DNA of 64,000 nucleotides. Source: Perkinsus chesapeaki (taxonomy: Eukaryota > Perkinsozoa > Perkinsida > Perkinsidae). Location of the stretch: positions 1 through 64,000 of the forward strand of contig JAAPAO010000003.1 of assembly GCA_013115145.1 (NCBI GenBank), given 5' to 3'. Positions 62,731 to 64,000 of the stretch are shown in pieces; positions within the stretch are counted from its first letter, which is position 1, and every line of letters starts with the position of its first letter. The translations under genes and the position numbers were made by a program. Below the pieces are notes generated by a model that was not told the origin of the DNA, did no database searches, and worked only from the letters and a program-made list of their open reading frames with translations.

Positions 62731-62867
62731 ACTGGACCGAAGAGGGAGCGCTGAGGTACTTTAATTTGATGAAGACAAGCTCAAACATGAACTGCAAGAT
62801 TCCACTCCACTGTGCATCCCTGCAACACAACTCAACAAGCTACTGAAAGCTACAGAGACTAGTCGGC

Positions 62868-64000
62868 TCACGAAGGGAGAACAAAGAACACTATTATCCA
62901 CACAATGAGTATCTGTCATAGGAGTAATGGAGGCTCGGCGATGCCGTCCGGGCTTACCAACAGGAGGATCGATATACACGCTACTTTACGCCAAAAGTTC
63001 TTCTTCTTGCTGTGATGGGTCTCCTGTAGCTCCTCCACAACCTGCCAAAAATTAGTCAATTAGTTTCCCAAAATTTTCCGAGATTTTCACAAATTTCACG
63101 ATTTTCCAATGCAGTGAAGAGATTCCGATGCTCAACTCTGGATGCCTGATACCAGGCTGCCTCAGCAGCCACCAAGGAGTCATTAAGGGACACCAAATCT
63201 TGATATTCAGAGGAGCAGCGGGGTACGTGGCAGTGAGGTGAGCAAGGCGGACCTACACCGCCAAGAGTTCTAGTCCCGAAAACACAGCTACACTACTGCT
63301 GATATTTCTTGTCTCATTAGGAAAATATATTCTAGTGAACATCCTATCATTGGGGGCATCTGGTAATTTTTGAGGAACACCTTTCAGTAATGCTGGGTGA
63401 ACCCTAGCAGCCAGCACGATCTCCCTCGACTACCTTCCCAGTGGAATCCTTAGCTTGCTCCATTTGCTCGTCCACCGCATCTATCGTATCCTGTTGCTTC
63501 ACCACTTCACCATGCAATTGATGATACATATCCTAGCTCAAACCATGCACCTCGCTCTCAGCCTCCTGCGCTACTACCTGTACCACGCCCATATTCTTAT
63601 CGACCTTTTTAAGATCCTTCAGCTTCTGACGCTGCAATGCTTCATCCAGTGAGACATCTTGGTCCTGATCACCCACGGCTTAACCAACCTCCCCGACTGC
63701 ATTCCCACCTGCAGTAGAGGCTCCCGAGCGGATGAATAGGAGCTCGACGGTGTGAATGGATTCAACGACTCCGGGTACGGTTGCCGAGGCTCTGAAACCA
63801 CACAGGTTTACGCCGCTATCCCAACGCAGCGGCAGTGGATCGAGGCAAGAAATACAACGTGAGAATACGCCTCTCCCGAAGCATGGAGGAACACCAAATG
63901 TTGCCAGAAAGAATGCAATCGATACTTCTTTTTGCTCTAAAACTAACTACTCGTTCCAGATACCCAGCCTGTTGGACCAAGCTTCTGCCCCGGCCCATGG
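62868..64000 (-). CDS. Qa-SNARE (syntaxin-like), 5' end beyond window
   Basis: Exons read PYPESLNPFTPSSSYSSARE and PLLQ, a 44-nt GTGGGA..GATCAG intron, DQDVSLDEALQRQKLKDLKK and VDKNMGVVQ, a 45-nt GTAGTA..GCTAG intron, DMYHQLHGEVVKQQDTIDAV and DEQMEQAKDSTGK, a longer intron, VVEELQETHHSKKKNFWRKV and ACISILLL, then a GTAAGC..GACAG intron and ILIVWIIVFFVLPS, stop at 62868-62870. The heptad SNARE motif has the glutamine zero-layer (KQQDTID aligned to xSQGExID), and the C-terminal helix is the membrane anchor. The acidic pre-SNARE LLQ block suits endosomal syntaxins, as inference. An in-frame TAG in the unspliced frame lies inside the 45-nt intron. The N-terminal Habc region lies beyond base 64000. 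Confidence 0.78.

Overview
This 64 kb window is nuclear DNA from a protist, most likely an alveolate of the Perkinsus type. Genes are dense and broken by many short GT-AG introns, mostly about 30 to 60 nt. Long same-strand gene runs alternate with a few genes on the other strand, and base composition is near balanced. The set of housekeeping genes is clearly eukaryotic: SRP54, two TFIIH core subunits, cyclin L, a SIN1-type TORC2 subunit, THI4, a syntaxin and two nuclear tRNA genes. The species call is an inference. Long open frames often run through in-frame introns or antisense to real exons, so gene models here come from reading splice sites (GT..AG with matching phase) together with family motifs.

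Layout. 1-3131 (+): 3' part of a polycystin/TRP-type channel. About 3690-4797 (+): an unrecognised multi-exon gene. 5373-22194 (-): a head-to-tail run, given here from its upstream end (22194) downwards: TMEM41/VTT-domain membrane protein, ABC half-transporter, TFIIH p62, a small unknown, TFIIH p52, a second small unknown, SIN1/AVO1-like, and SR-tailed cyclin L. 22.2-24.7 kb holds no convincing gene. 24966-25979 (-): an RRM-like protein. 26-29 kb is mostly unassigned.

29-41 kb: three scattered plus-strand copies of a small secreted-protein family (29.2, 31.0 and 40.3 kb) surround a large minus-strand cyclic-nucleotide-binding potassium channel gene (32.1-37.1 kb). That channel gene has a tRNA-Ser gene inside one intron, and its selectivity-filter codon is split by another intron. 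A tRNA-Gly and a coiled-coil gene lie beside it. 41-46 kb (-): two unrecognised genes and an FCF2/DNTTIP2 pre-rRNA processing factor. 46.3-50.4 kb (-): SRP54. 50.6-52.7 kb (-): a signal peptide-TPR-GT61 glycosyltransferase. 54.0-55.2 kb (+): thiazole synthase THI4 with the sulfur-donor cysteine. 55.3-64 kb (-): an unknown gene, a DHH/DHHA1 phosphoesterase, a basic low-complexity protein, several small acidic or unknown genes, a diverged 165-bp tandem repeat, a small tail-anchored protein, and a Qa-SNARE that runs off the window end.

Functional links. TFIIH p52 and p62 lie within 6 kb of each other on one strand, with cyclin L nearby, which makes a loose transcription/splicing neighbourhood. 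SRP54, the signal-peptide GT61 enzyme, the TMEM41-like protein and the SNAREs belong to the secretory pathway, but their proximity may be chance. The secreted family has no function I can name and is the clearest lineage-specific element.
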